NCBI GenBank assembly: GCA_963975575.1
Contig: CAXBHL010000002.1
Coordinates: 372,001 to 436,000, forward strand
From: UBA6054 sp963975575
GTDB taxonomy: Bacteria > Planctomycetota > Phycisphaerae > Phycisphaerales > UBA1924
Direction of reading: 5' to 3'
DNA length: 64,000 bases
Shown: in pieces, positions 36,815-45,913 of the stretch
Layout of the letters: each line of letters opens with the position of its first letter
Numbering within the stretch: position 1 is the first letter of the stretch
Made by a program: the position numbers and the translations under genes
The notes under the pieces: model-generated
Seen by the model: only the letters and a program-made list of their open reading frames with translations
What the model was told of the DNA's origin: nothing
Databases searched by the model: none

Positions 36815-39034
36815 TCAGGCCGCCTGCCCGGACGGGTCCGAGGCGTAGTTGGCCTGGGTGCGGATGTTCTTGCGCATGTAGCCGCCGGCCGACGAGCGGA
36901 CGGCGTTGACCATCGCGCCCAGGAACTCCGCCCGGCTCTCGCTCAGCTCGTTGCGCAGACGCACGACCATGCCGCGCTTCTCGTGCATGGCACGGGCGAC
37001 CAGCATCGACGCGTCGCAGCGGTTGGCCAGCGTCTGGGCGTCCCCCGCGACCAGCGCGGGCGCCACGTCCAGCAGCACGAACTCGTACTTGGCCCGCGCC
37101 TCGTCGAGCACCCGCTCGATGCCCTGCGTGCCAAGCTGCTCGATCATCCGGTGCTTGGCGCTGCCCACGGGCAGCAGGTCGGGCCCGGAGCCCTCGGACT
37201 TGTTGCGGACGATCGCCGTGTCCAGCGGCGTGACGCCGGCCAGCACATCGGCCAGGCCCGGCCCCTCCGGCGCGTCGAACGCGAGGTGCAGGCGCGGCCG
37301 CCGGTAGTTCGCGTCGATCACCAGCACGGTGTGCCCCGCCGCAACCAGCGCGCTGCCCAGGTTCGACACCACGCTCGTGGCGCCCGACCCGGGGGTCGCG
37401 CCGACCACCACCAGCGTCCTGTGCCCCTGACGGATCATCGCCTTGGACACCCGCGTGCGGATCTGCCGGTAGTGCTCGGCCATCACGCTGCCCGGGACGT
37501 CGCGGAAGACCGACTCGGGGTGCTTGGGGTCCGAGGGGTCCTCGGCCGCGTCGGGCACGATGCCCAGCACGCTCATCCTGCCCAGCGCCGCCAGGTCCGA
37601 GGGGCCCTTGACCCGCTGGTCGAGGAGCTCGATCACTAGCACGACGCCGGTCACCAGACCGGTCAGCAGGATGATGCCCAGCGGCACCATGATGTAGATC
37701 TTGGGGAACGTGGGGACGTCCGGCACGGTCTCGCCCTGCACCACCCGCACGCGGATAGCCGAGGTCAGCGAGGCCGCGGCGTCCAGCTCGGAGAGCGCCA
37801 TCTGCTGCTCGGCGATCATCGCGATCGTCGTTTCGATCGAGCGGTCGATGTCCGAGACCTCGCCCACGATGCTGGTCAGCTGCACCATCTCGGTGCCCAG
37901 CTCCTCGATCTGGCGCAGCAGGTCCGACTGCTGAGCCTGGAGCTGCTGGATGTACAGCCGGTAAGAGTCCACCCGCGACTCGAACGCCTCCCGCAACAAC
38001 CGTTCGCGGGTCAGCTCGATCTGCTGGCGGGTGCCGTCGATCTCGGACTGCGTCGTGCGGAACTCGCGGTGCTGGGGCATGACCCCGTCGGCCCGCAGCG
38101 AGGACAGCCGGCTCTCGAGCAGGTTGAGCTGCGACTGCAACTGCAGCATCTGCTGCGAACCCTCCACCTCGAGGCGCAGCGAGTTGTCGTACTGGATGCC
38201 CGTTCCGCGCTGCAGCTGGGCCTCGTCCCGAGCCAGGCCGACCCGGGCCGACTCCAGGGCCTGCTCGACCTTGAGCAGCTCGTAGTTGGTGATCCGCAGC
38301 GACTCGGCCACCTGCGACTTCTGCCCGTCCAAAGTGTCCAGACGCTGATCGCGCACCAGACGCATCCGGCGGGCGTTCAGGTCGCTCAGCTGGCGCTCGG
38401 ACGCCTGGATGGACCGGCGGGTCACGTCCTTGCGGTCGTTGATGTCCGAGGTGCTGCGCTTGCGCAGATCGTCCATGTAGTTTTCTTTGACCAGACGCAC
38501 GATGCCCGCGGCGTCCTCGCGGAAGTTCGTCGAGACCGCCATGCGGATGAAGTAGGTGTTGGGCACCATGCTCGCGCGGACGATCTTCTCGAGATCCTCC
38601 TGCGCGTTGACCAGATCGAACCCCGTGCCCTTCTGGTACGGCCGCGTCCACTTGGGCGCCTCGGCCGGCAGGCGGGGGTCACGCACCACGCTGGCCAGCA
38701 CGAAGTCGGATTTCATGCGGTCCACCTGCGTGCCCATGAACAACTGGATCTCCTCCCGGTCGATCGTCGGAGGCATGATCTGGCCCGGCTTGATGTCCGG
38801 AGGCAGGCACTCGAAGATCACGTCCGAGGTGAAGACCGGGTAAACCCGCAGCAGCACAAAGTGAGAAATCGTGCCCAGGACCAGGCCCAGACCCGCCGCC
38901 CCGGCCAGCAGCCACTTGTACTTGAGCAGCATCTTGACCGGATCGATCGTAAACGCCCCACCCGCGGGGGCCGCGTGGGCGCCCGGGCGCGGGGGCGTCG
39001 GTGTCGGTCGTGCCGGGGTCTGGTTGGGGGTCAT
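36815..39034 (-). CDS. Wzz/BY-kinase-like polysaccharide co-polymerase lacking the Walker A lysine
   Basis: This 739-residue protein has Wzz-type membrane helices at about 40-64 and 455-480, flanking a long periplasmic coiled coil with repeated Gln/Leu/Glu heptads. It ends in a cytosolic P-loop domain like the tyrosine autokinase Wzc. The Walker A region reads GATPGSGATSVVSNLG (about 545-560) instead of PGEGKST, so the lysine is Ala. Walker A' is VLVIDANYRRP, and Walker B is VLLDVAPAL. The C-terminus has only two scattered tyrosines, not a cluster. It probably controls chain length without normal kinase activity. The ATG at 39034 has GGAG upstream. Confidence 0.9.
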   Translation of the reverse strand: MTPNQTPARPTPTPPRPGAHAAPAGGAFTIDPVKMLLKYKWLLAGAAGLGLVLGTISHFVLLRVYPVFTSDVIFECLPPDIKPGQIMPPTIDREEIQLFMGTQVDRMKSDFVLASVVRDPRLPAEAPKWTRPYQKGTGFDLVNAQEDLEKIVRASMVPNTYFIRMAVSTNFREDAAGIVRLVKENYMDDLRKRSTSDINDRKDVTRRSIQASERQLSDLNARRMRLVRDQRLDTLDGQKSQVAESLRITNYELLKVEQALESARVGLARDEAQLQRGTGIQYDNSLRLEVEGSQQMLQLQSQLNLLESRLSSLRADGVMPQHREFRTTQSEIDGTRQQIELTRERLLREAFESRVDSYRLYIQQLQAQQSDLLRQIEELGTEMVQLTSIVGEVSDIDRSIETTIAMIAEQQMALSELDAAASLTSAIRVRVVQGETVPDVPTFPKIYIMVPLGIILLTGLVTGVVLVIELLDQRVKGPSDLAALGRMSVLGIVPDAAEDPSDPKHPESVFRDVPGSVMAEHYRQIRTRVSKAMIRQGHRTLVVVGATPGSGATSVVSNLGSALVAAGHTVLVIDANYRRPRLHLAFDAPEGPGLADVLAGVTPLDTAIVRNKSEGSGPDLLPVGSAKHRMIEQLGTQGIERVLDEARAKYEFVLLDVAPALVAGDAQTLANRCDASMLVARAMHEKRGMVVRLRNELSESRAEFLGAMVNAVRSSAGGYMRKNIRTQANYASDPSGQAA

Positions 39035-39131
39035 CGCGCCGCTCCGTTGCTCGCCCCGTCTCAAGCCGGTTCTCGGACCGGTCGGGGGCAGGTTGTGGTC
39101 TGTCCAGCCTGTTCTATCTCGGCCGTCCCGC

Positions 39132-42100
39132 TCAGCCGGCTGAGCCGATCTCGTCTTCTACCTTCCGGATCTCTGCCTCGATCGTCTCGTTGCGTCCGGC
39201 GATCGACCGGAGGATGTCCCGGGCCTCCTGGAGGTCCGCCGCGGCCGCCTTCCGGTCGCCCCGGGCCAGCTCCAGCTTCGCCCGGGTGATGGTTATTGTT
39301 GCCCGCGCCTCGAAGGAACGCGAGCGACGCTCGCCCATCTCGATCATCTGCCCGGCCTCGTCCAGTTTCCCGAGGGCGATATAGATCGTCGCCAGGGTGT
39401 CGTAGGGCTCGCTGCGGGTCGGATCGGCCTCCACCGCCCGCTCGGCCAGCTCCAGCGCCTCCTCGTGCCGGCCCAGCTTGGCCGACATGGTGTACGCGAT
39501 GTTGTTGTTCAGCTCCCAGTTGTCGCTGGCCAGGCCGAGCCCCAGCCGCCAGGTCTCGACCGCCTCGTCGTACCGCTCGCGGGCGTACAGCTCGTTGCCC
39601 AGCGACCGCAGCGCCACGCGCCGCACCCCGTCCGGGGACGCCGCCGACTCGCCCAGCCGGCGCAGCTCGGACATCATCTGCTCGGGCTCCTGCCCGAACC
39701 CCATCCGACGCTGCGCGATGAACAGGTCGAGCCACGCGCGCGTCGGCGCGTCCGTGTAGCTCGCACGCAGCGAGCGGTAGTAGTTGATCTCCGCGTCCGG
39801 CGACATGCCGAGGTAGAACCGCGCCGCGTTCGAGGCCCAGCCGAGCAGGCGGCCCTCGTCGCCCCGCGCGATCTCGAACGCCTTGGTCATCTGCTGGAGA
39901 GCGAAGTCCTCGCGCCCGCGGGCCCGCAGCACCAGCGCCTGGGCCGCCAGCAGGCCGGGGCTCGTGTCGATGTTCCCGCCCACCATGCCGACCAGGCTGT
40001 CCAGCACCGTGTTGGCGGTGTTGGCGTCCGGCGGGGTGCGACGCAGCAGGGCGTCGATGTACTTCGCCCCGTCGGTCGGGGAGCGCCGCGCGTTCCATGC
40101 CATGCCGTACAGGTCCGAGGCGCGGTCCCACAGCCCGCGCGACTCGAAGGCCAGGCCCAACTGCGACATGAGCGTCGCGTCGTTGGACCGCTTGCCGATC
40201 ACCTCCCGGGCCACGTCGATCGCCTCGCCTGGTTTCTTGTCGTTGAGCAACTCGTTGATCAGCCCGAACACGATGATGTCGTCGGTGGGGGCCACGCGCA
40301 CCGCCTCGCGCAGGTCGCGCATGGCCTCGCTCCGCCTATCCGAGGCGAAGTAGACCGTCGCACGCGTCCGAAGCGCCCGGGCGTCGTTGGGACGCACCCG
40401 CAGGGCCGCCTCGAGATCGCTGAGCACGTCCGGGCGCAGGTCGGGGTCGTCCATCTTCGAGACCGCCCGGCGGATGTACACCAGCGGGTTGTCCGGGTGC
40501 TTGGCCACCAGATCGTCGAGGATCCGAAGCTCCTCGGCCCGGTTGCCCGAGGCCGCCGCGATCTCGGCACGCTGGAGCGAGTTCGTCAGCGTCCCGGTCT
40601 TGGAGGCGGGCATCTTGGCCATCTCGTCGCGGGCCTTCTCCCAGTCGTCAGAGCGCAGGTACATCTCGATCAGCCGCTCGCGGTAGTCGCCGTCGGGCGT
40701 GTCCGCGCCGGCGTCGACCACCCGCTGGTACGCGGCCGACGCCTCGGCCGCCCGGCCGAGCTGGAGCATCAGGTCGCCCTCGAGCTTGGTCGCCTCCATG
40801 GTCGACTTGTCCTCGCGGGCCACCGCCTCGCCCACCGCCCGGACGGCGACGTCGGGCCGGCCGCGCGTCAGCGCGAACCGCGACATCGAGATGTAGGCGT
40901 TCATCTTCTCCCGGTCGTCCGCCGCCGCGTCGATGTACTTCTGGTACGTCTCTTCCGCGACGACCATGCCGTCACGCGTGCCGACGCGCCCCTGGTCGGC
41001 GCTCCATCGCGCCGCCAGCTCCACCAACGCCAGCGAATCCCCCTCGGCACGCATGCTGTCGATCAGCGCCTTCGCGTCCGCCCAGCGATTCTGCTCCATG
41101 TACATGATCGCCAGCGAGCCGCGGTTGTTGCGGTCCTGCGGGTTCAGCTCGAGCATCCGCTCGCGCTGGCTCACCGCCCGCGCCAGCCCCTCCTCGCCGC
41201 CCGCGACCGACTCGAGCTGCAGCCAGATCTGCACGAACGGGGGGTACATCACGCCGAACCGCTGGTTCCGCCGCGCCACGTCGAGCGCCTGCTCCGTGCG
41301 GTTGGACTGCGCCAGCGTCTGCACGTACTCGAAGATGGCCTGCACGTCGTCCGGGCGGATCTGCAGGGCCCGCTCGTACGACGCCACCGCCTCGTCGATC
41401 CGGCCGAGCAGCGCCAGCTCGCGGGCCAGCAGCCGGTGGATCGAAGAGTCGGCCGTGCCCAGCGCGGTCGCCTGGCGCAGCAGGGCCGCCGACTCCGCGT
41501 GGTTGCCTCCCGCCGAGGCGATGCGCGCCCGGTAGGAGATGCCCCGCACGCGGTCGGTGTTGTTCGCCTCCGCCCGGGCCGCCAGGCGCTCGGCCTCGGC
41601 CGTGTTCCCGGCGCCCAGCGCGCGGATGAACGCCGTATCGATGTACTCGGTCGAATCCGGCGCGATCTCGGCCAGACGCGCCAGCGCGCTGTCCAGCCGC
41701 TCGACGTCCTGCCGCTGCAACGCCAGCCCCGCGATCCGCGCCTGCTTCTCCTGCTCGGTCGCGTTCGAGGCCTCGATGATGCGGTACCGCACCTCCAGCT
41801 CGTTGTCGCCCGCCAGCGCGCCGGCCATCGCCGCCAGCCCGGCGTCATCGGGGTGCTCGCTCTTCGCGGCCTCGACCACCGCCCGCGCGTCCCGCAGGTT
41901 GCCAAGATCCACCAGCAGCGACACCAGGTCCGCCACCACCGGCAGCGGGTAGCCCAGCGACGCGATGTTGTCCTGCAGCAGCCGCGCCGCCGCGGCCGGG
42001 TCCGCCGCCGTCGTCTCCGTGCCCAGACGCAGCCGGCGAGCCTGCGCCGCCAGCGAGACCGCCGGGTCCTCGATCGACGCGGGGTTCTCCAGCTGGCCGA

Positions 42101-43760
42101 TCTGGCGCAGGCCGTTCTCCGCCATCGTGTTGCCCGGCGAGAGCCGCAACGCCTCCTTGTACAGATCCGACGCCGCCCGGTAGTTCTGCAGCTGCGTCTC
42201 GATCTGGCCCAGGACCAGCAGGGCCCGCAGGTTCGAGCGGTCCAGCTCCACCACCCGGCGCAGCGCCGTTTGCGCCGTGCCGGTCTGCCCCAGCTCGAGC
42301 GAGGCCCGAGCCTCGTAGAACAGCCCGTCCGGGTTCGAGTTCTGCCTCAGCTCGTTGAACCGGCGGAACAGCCGCAGCGCCTCGGTGTTCTGGCCCTTGG
42401 CCAGCGCGATCCGGCCGTCCAGGAGCATCAGACGCACGTCGTCCTCGGCCACCTGCGTCGCGTACTGGTTGCGCATCTGCGAGGCCGTGTCCAGCAGGGC
42501 CGTGCGCCGGTCCGACTGCGCCGCGGGGATCTGATCGTACAGATCCAGCGTCACGTCCGCACGCGTGATCAGAGCCGTCCGCTGGTAATCGAACCGCAGC
42601 ACGCCCCGCAGGCTCAGCGGAAGGGTCGGCAGTTTGCCGATCTCCGCCAGCCGGGCCGAGGCCGCGTCCAGATCACCCACCGTCCGCGCCACGCCCGCCG
42701 CCGTCGTCAGCAGGCCCGCGTCGTCCGGACGCTGCTCGAGGTAAAAGTCCACCAGCTCCCGCGTCCGCGCCAGCTGAGCGGCCGGGTCAACCGCCCGCTC
42801 CAGGCCGGCGAACTGCTCGATCAGCATCTGGCTGACCGTGGCGGGGTCCTGCTCGCGCATCAGCGCCTCCAGCGCCTCCAGCTCGGGCGTCATCGCCGTG
42901 AACCCGGCGCGGATCCGCTCCTGCCGCTCGGACTCGGGCAGCCCCGCGTGCCGTTCGAAAACGGTCTGGAGCTCGTACTGGGCCATCAGCAGCCGCACGT
43001 ACGGGTCCTCTGGGTTCGTCTCAAGGAACGACCGCCCGATCTCCATCGCCTTGTCGCGTCCGCGGGTGGCCGCCGCCGCCTGGTCCAGCCGCTCGTCGCG
43101 GATCTCGCGTGTCATCGTGTACCGCATCAGGGCCGCCGCGGCCGCGCCGTCGTCCGGGTCCGCCTCCAGCGCCGTCCGCAGGTCCTCACCGATCAGGTCG
43201 ATCTCCGCCTCAGTCAGCACGCCGTTGTTCAGGTAGATCATCTCGCGGGCCAGCCCGCGGTACCGCAGCAGCGAGGGCCACGACTCGTCCACCCCGCTGG
43301 CGCGGTCGAAGTACGACGCGGCCTGCGTGGCCGCCTCGGCCAGCTGGTCCGCCCCGCCGCGGGAGTACCCGAGCTGCAGCCGCCCGTGCATCACCTCGAG
43401 CAGCCGCCGGTGGGCCGCCACGTCCGTGCGCAGCGACGTCGCCAGCTGGTTGATCGCCCCCAGGTAATCGCGGAAGAACGCGTTGGTGTACGCCGTCTCG
43501 GTCTCGGGCGTCCAGGACTCCATGGCGCCGACCCACTTGTCCAGCCACTGGCGGTTGGTCGTGTCGTGACCGACCGCGCGGCCGTACATACGAGTGGCGG
43601 CGTAGTAGTCGCCCTCCTGCATGGCCTTGTCGCCCAGCCGCTCGTAGTCGCCGCCGCTCTTGAACGCCAGCGACGCGAACGCCCAGGCCAGCAGCCCGAA
43701 CACCGCCACAAGACCGACGCTCAGAAGCACCACGAACCGCGTGTTCACCTTGCCAGCCAT
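39132..43760 (-). CDS. Giant TPR-repeat protein of the exosortase/EPS locus
   Basis: This 1542-residue protein has one N-terminal membrane helix (about 9-31). Almost everything after it is tetratricopeptide-like, with repeated patterns such as A..LYKEALRLSPGN..A..GL and A..YERALQIRPDD. It is probably an extracytoplasmic scaffold. Long TPR proteins (PrsT type) are regular members of exosortase-linked polysaccharide loci, where they are thought to organise assembly or export. It lies between EpsI and the Wzz-like gene, with 97 bases before the latter. I did not count individual repeats; at 34 residues each there is room for about 40. Confidence 0.88.
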   Translation of the reverse strand: MAGKVNTRFVVLLSVGLVAVFGLLAWAFASLAFKSGGDYERLGDKAMQEGDYYAATRMYGRAVGHDTTNRQWLDKWVGAMESWTPETETAYTNAFFRDYLGAINQLATSLRTDVAAHRRLLEVMHGRLQLGYSRGGADQLAEAATQAASYFDRASGVDESWPSLLRYRGLAREMIYLNNGVLTEAEIDLIGEDLRTALEADPDDGAAAAALMRYTMTREIRDERLDQAAAATRGRDKAMEIGRSFLETNPEDPYVRLLMAQYELQTVFERHAGLPESERQERIRAGFTAMTPELEALEALMREQDPATVSQMLIEQFAGLERAVDPAAQLARTRELVDFYLEQRPDDAGLLTTAAGVARTVGDLDAASARLAEIGKLPTLPLSLRGVLRFDYQRTALITRADVTLDLYDQIPAAQSDRRTALLDTASQMRNQYATQVAEDDVRLMLLDGRIALAKGQNTEALRLFRRFNELRQNSNPDGLFYEARASLELGQTGTAQTALRRVVELDRSNLRALLVLGQIETQLQNYRAASDLYKEALRLSPGNTMAENGLRQIGQLENPASIEDPAVSLAAQARRLRLGTETTAADPAAAARLLQDNIASLGYPLPVVADLVSLLVDLGNLRDARAVVEAAKSEHPDDAGLAAMAGALAGDNELEVRYRIIEASNATEQEKQARIAGLALQRQDVERLDSALARLAEIAPDSTEYIDTAFIRALGAGNTAEAERLAARAEANNTDRVRGISYRARIASAGGNHAESAALLRQATALGTADSSIHRLLARELALLGRIDEAVASYERALQIRPDDVQAIFEYVQTLAQSNRTEQALDVARRNQRFGVMYPPFVQIWLQLESVAGGEEGLARAVSQRERMLELNPQDRNNRGSLAIMYMEQNRWADAKALIDSMRAEGDSLALVELAARWSADQGRVGTRDGMVVAEETYQKYIDAAADDREKMNAYISMSRFALTRGRPDVAVRAVGEAVAREDKSTMEATKLEGDLMLQLGRAAEASAAYQRVVDAGADTPDGDYRERLIEMYLRSDDWEKARDEMAKMPASKTGTLTNSLQRAEIAAASGNRAEELRILDDLVAKHPDNPLVYIRRAVSKMDDPDLRPDVLSDLEAALRVRPNDARALRTRATVYFASDRRSEAMRDLREAVRVAPTDDIIVFGLINELLNDKKPGEAIDVAREVIGKRSNDATLMSQLGLAFESRGLWDRASDLYGMAWNARRSPTDGAKYIDALLRRTPPDANTANTVLDSLVGMVGGNIDTSPGLLAAQALVLRARGREDFALQQMTKAFEIARGDEGRLLGWASNAARFYLGMSPDAEINYYRSLRASYTDAPTRAWLDLFIAQRRMGFGQEPEQMMSELRRLGESAASPDGVRRVALRSLGNELYARERYDEAVETWRLGLGLASDNWELNNNIAYTMSAKLGRHEEALELAERAVEADPTRSEPYDTLATIYIALGKLDEAGQMIEMGERRSRSFEARATITITRAKLELARGDRKAAAADLQEARDILRSIAGRNETIEAEIRKVEDEIGSAG

Positions 43761-43814
43761 CGCAACTCCCTCCGCACGCGTTTCTCACGCGCCGGCTCTA
43801 AAACCACCCGGCGA

Positions 43815-44693
43815 TCAGCCCTGACCCTCGGGGGGATACAGACCCTGCTCGACCTCGATCCAGTCCGGCACGCTCCGCATGATCTCGCCGATCAGCTCGC
43901 CCAGCAGGTCCGAGGCTTCCTCCGCCAGCTCCTCCACGGAGCCGACCGTCGCGCTGTTCACCTGAACCTTCAGGTAGTACGCGTAATCATCCGTCAGATT
44001 GAACGCCAGCGTCCGCACGTCGTTCGCGTTGGGAACCGTGCCCCCGTTGGCGATGAAAAAATACCCCGCGTAGTACCGCCGCCCGTTCGGCAGCAGGTAC
44101 TCCGAGCAACGCATCCGCAGCGCCTGCTCCGGCCCCACGTTCCGCGGCAGACGCACGCGCCGCCCGGGCGCGTCCGTGTACCGGCTGTCGTTGCTCAGCC
44201 GCGCCGTGTAGATCGTCCCGTTCCGCCCGGCCAGCTCCTCGGGCACCGTCCGGTCCGGCACCCAGCTCTCCGACGGCAGGTCCAGCTCGACCACCCGTGA
44301 CGCCTTGGCCTGCTGAAGACCGCCGCCCACGAAGCACCGCTCGGGCACGTGCGGCACCGTGTCGATCATGCCCGTGTAGTACGCCGCGTGGAACTCGAGG
44401 ATGACCGGAGCCCGGCCGTCCTCGCCCGTCCCGCGCTTCAGGTACGACCGCGTCAGATAGTTCTGCGTCTTGAGGACCTCGAGCACCTCGGGCGACTCTA
44501 TCACGTCCGGGCCCAGCCGCGTCCAGCCCGGCGTCTCCGCCGGCAGCGTCGAGATCTGCCGGTTGTCCGGCGGGTAGATCGCGATCTTCCGCAGGTGGAT
44601 CCCGCCCGCGCGGATCGCGGCCCCCATGCCCACCGCGCACGCGACCAGCACCGTCAGAGCGCCCACCCGCGCCGCCAGCATGCCGCCCCTCAT
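43815..44693 (-). CDS. Exosortase-associated EpsI-like protein
   Basis: This protein has 292 residues. An N-terminal helix (about 5-25) anchors an extracytoplasmic domain with the EpsI signature HVPERCFVGGG, comparable to HxPExCxxGxG. The further features YFFIANG and a C-terminal amphipathic stretch are also consistent. EpsI domains accompany most exosortases, fused or as a neighbour, and are needed for polysaccharide or sorting function by an unknown mechanism. Its ATG overlaps the exosortase stop (ATGA), showing tight coupling. Confidence 0.9.
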   Translation of the reverse strand: MRGGMLAARVGALTVLVACAVGMGAAIRAGGIHLRKIAIYPPDNRQISTLPAETPGWTRLGPDVIESPEVLEVLKTQNYLTRSYLKRGTGEDGRAPVILEFHAAYYTGMIDTVPHVPERCFVGGGLQQAKASRVVELDLPSESWVPDRTVPEELAGRNGTIYTARLSNDSRYTDAPGRRVRLPRNVGPEQALRMRCSEYLLPNGRRYYAGYFFIANGGTVPNANDVRTLAFNLTDDYAYYLKVQVNSATVGSVEELAEEASDLLGELIGEIMRSVPDWIEVEQGLYPPEGQG

Positions 44694-45634
44694 ACCACGC
44701 CCCCTTCCGCCGGGCCGACGATCTTGTTCAGCGCCCACACGATCCCCAGGAACAGCAGCAGCGAGGGGAACAGCAGCAGCGTGCCGATGATCATGTGCGC
44801 GTCGCCGGCCGCCAGCCCCGGGTCGATCAGCATCAGCAGCCCCAGCACCGTCACCCGCACCATGTTCATCAGGATGGCCACCGGCCCGGCCAGCAGCATC
44901 AGCGCGATCCGCTGCCACCACTCGCCCGTCGCCAGCAGCGCCACCGCGCCCGCCAGGGCGTAGAACGCCACCACCATCCGCATCCCGCTGCACGCCTCGG
45001 CCACGTTCATCGGCAGCACATTGCCCGTCGAGGTGATGATCTCCAGCGTGTTCCCGTCGATCTCCACGTTGAACCAGTTGAACGGCTGCCCGATCAGGTT
45101 CAGCATCAGCCACGCCCCCTGGCTGGCGATCAGCTGCAGCCCGAACGTCACCCCCAGCATGATCGACTCGGAGATCGTGATCGCCAGCAGCAGGTACGCG
45201 ATCGGCAGGAACACGTGCCGCAGCATCCGCGGCCCGGTCAGCAGCAGCACCAGCCCGCCCAGCGCCAGCACCAGGCTCGCACCCTGCAGCATGTGGTTCC
45301 GCACGTTCACCACGCAGTACGCGTAACTGACGATCCCCAGCAGGAACGGCACCGATGCCGGCCAGAACACGCTCACCGGCGTCCGCGCGATCAGCTCGCG
45401 CCGACGCCACACCAGATACCCGCCGATGAAGGGGATCACGAACGCGTGCCCCCAGTCCTGCATCGCCTCGACGCTCATCTCCGCCTGCGTCCAGAGCCAA
45501 CGGTAGTACAACCCCAGGAACCCCACCCCAAGCAGCAGCGTCCAGCGCAGGCCCGCGGGGGTGAACAGCCCGGCGATGCGTCCGGGGCGTTCTTCCCGGG
45601 TCCCGGCGTTGGATTGAACGTGTACGGTGCTCAT
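44690..45634 (-). CDS. xrt: Exosortase (PEP-CTERM sorting transpeptidase)
   Basis: This 314-residue membrane protease/transpeptidase with about eight helices has the complete catalytic triad in family context. Cys215 is in MNVAEACSGMRM, Arg260 in LMNMVRVTVLG, and His280 in GDAHMIIGTLLLF. Exosortases cut PEP-CTERM proteins at the outer face of the inner membrane. The subtype (XrtA, XrtU and so on) cannot be assigned by eye. It heads a minus-strand series with EpsI, TPR and polysaccharide genes. The only recognisable substrate in the window is the protein at 20089. Confidence 0.95.
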   Translation of the reverse strand: MSTVHVQSNAGTREERPGRIAGLFTPAGLRWTLLLGVGFLGLYYRWLWTQAEMSVEAMQDWGHAFVIPFIGGYLVWRRRELIARTPVSVFWPASVPFLLGIVSYAYCVVNVRNHMLQGASLVLALGGLVLLLTGPRMLRHVFLPIAYLLLAITISESIMLGVTFGLQLIASQGAWLMLNLIGQPFNWFNVEIDGNTLEIITSTGNVLPMNVAEACSGMRMVVAFYALAGAVALLATGEWWQRIALMLLAGPVAILMNMVRVTVLGLLMLIDPGLAAGDAHMIIGTLLLFPSLLLFLGIVWALNKIVGPAEGGVV

Positions 45635-45913
45635 CGTCAGCGATCAGATCGACATCCGGCAGGGTCCACTTCGCCCCGATCCTCGGAACCCGTCCCCCGA
45701 ACCCCCCAGACGGGAGGCCGCAACACCCGGCCGAGCCCGACCGGAACGCCGCGGGAGGATCCGACACCGGCCCGCCGCCCCACGCGGGGAGCGCACTTCA
45801 CCCTGAAATGGGTCTTCCGGTGACCGCCGTACGACCCGCATCCCTCGCGGGTTCAGACTTTGCCGCCCATCGGCCCGACGCCGGCAAACCCGACGCCCGC
45901 GGGCGGCCCAACA
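45635..45913. other. Gap of 279 bases between Wza-like and exosortase genes
   Basis: No ORF that I can support. It may hold the promoter for the exosortase-led series (reading left from 45634). I saw no clear hairpin for the Wza-like gene that ends at 45914. Confidence 0.4.

Noticed and set aside
39465..44300. A 1611-codon open frame antisense to the TPR gene
   Set aside because: It is a by-product of GC-rich codons. The translation is low-complexity Arg/His/Gln-rich with no domains, while the minus strand carries clear TPR repeats.
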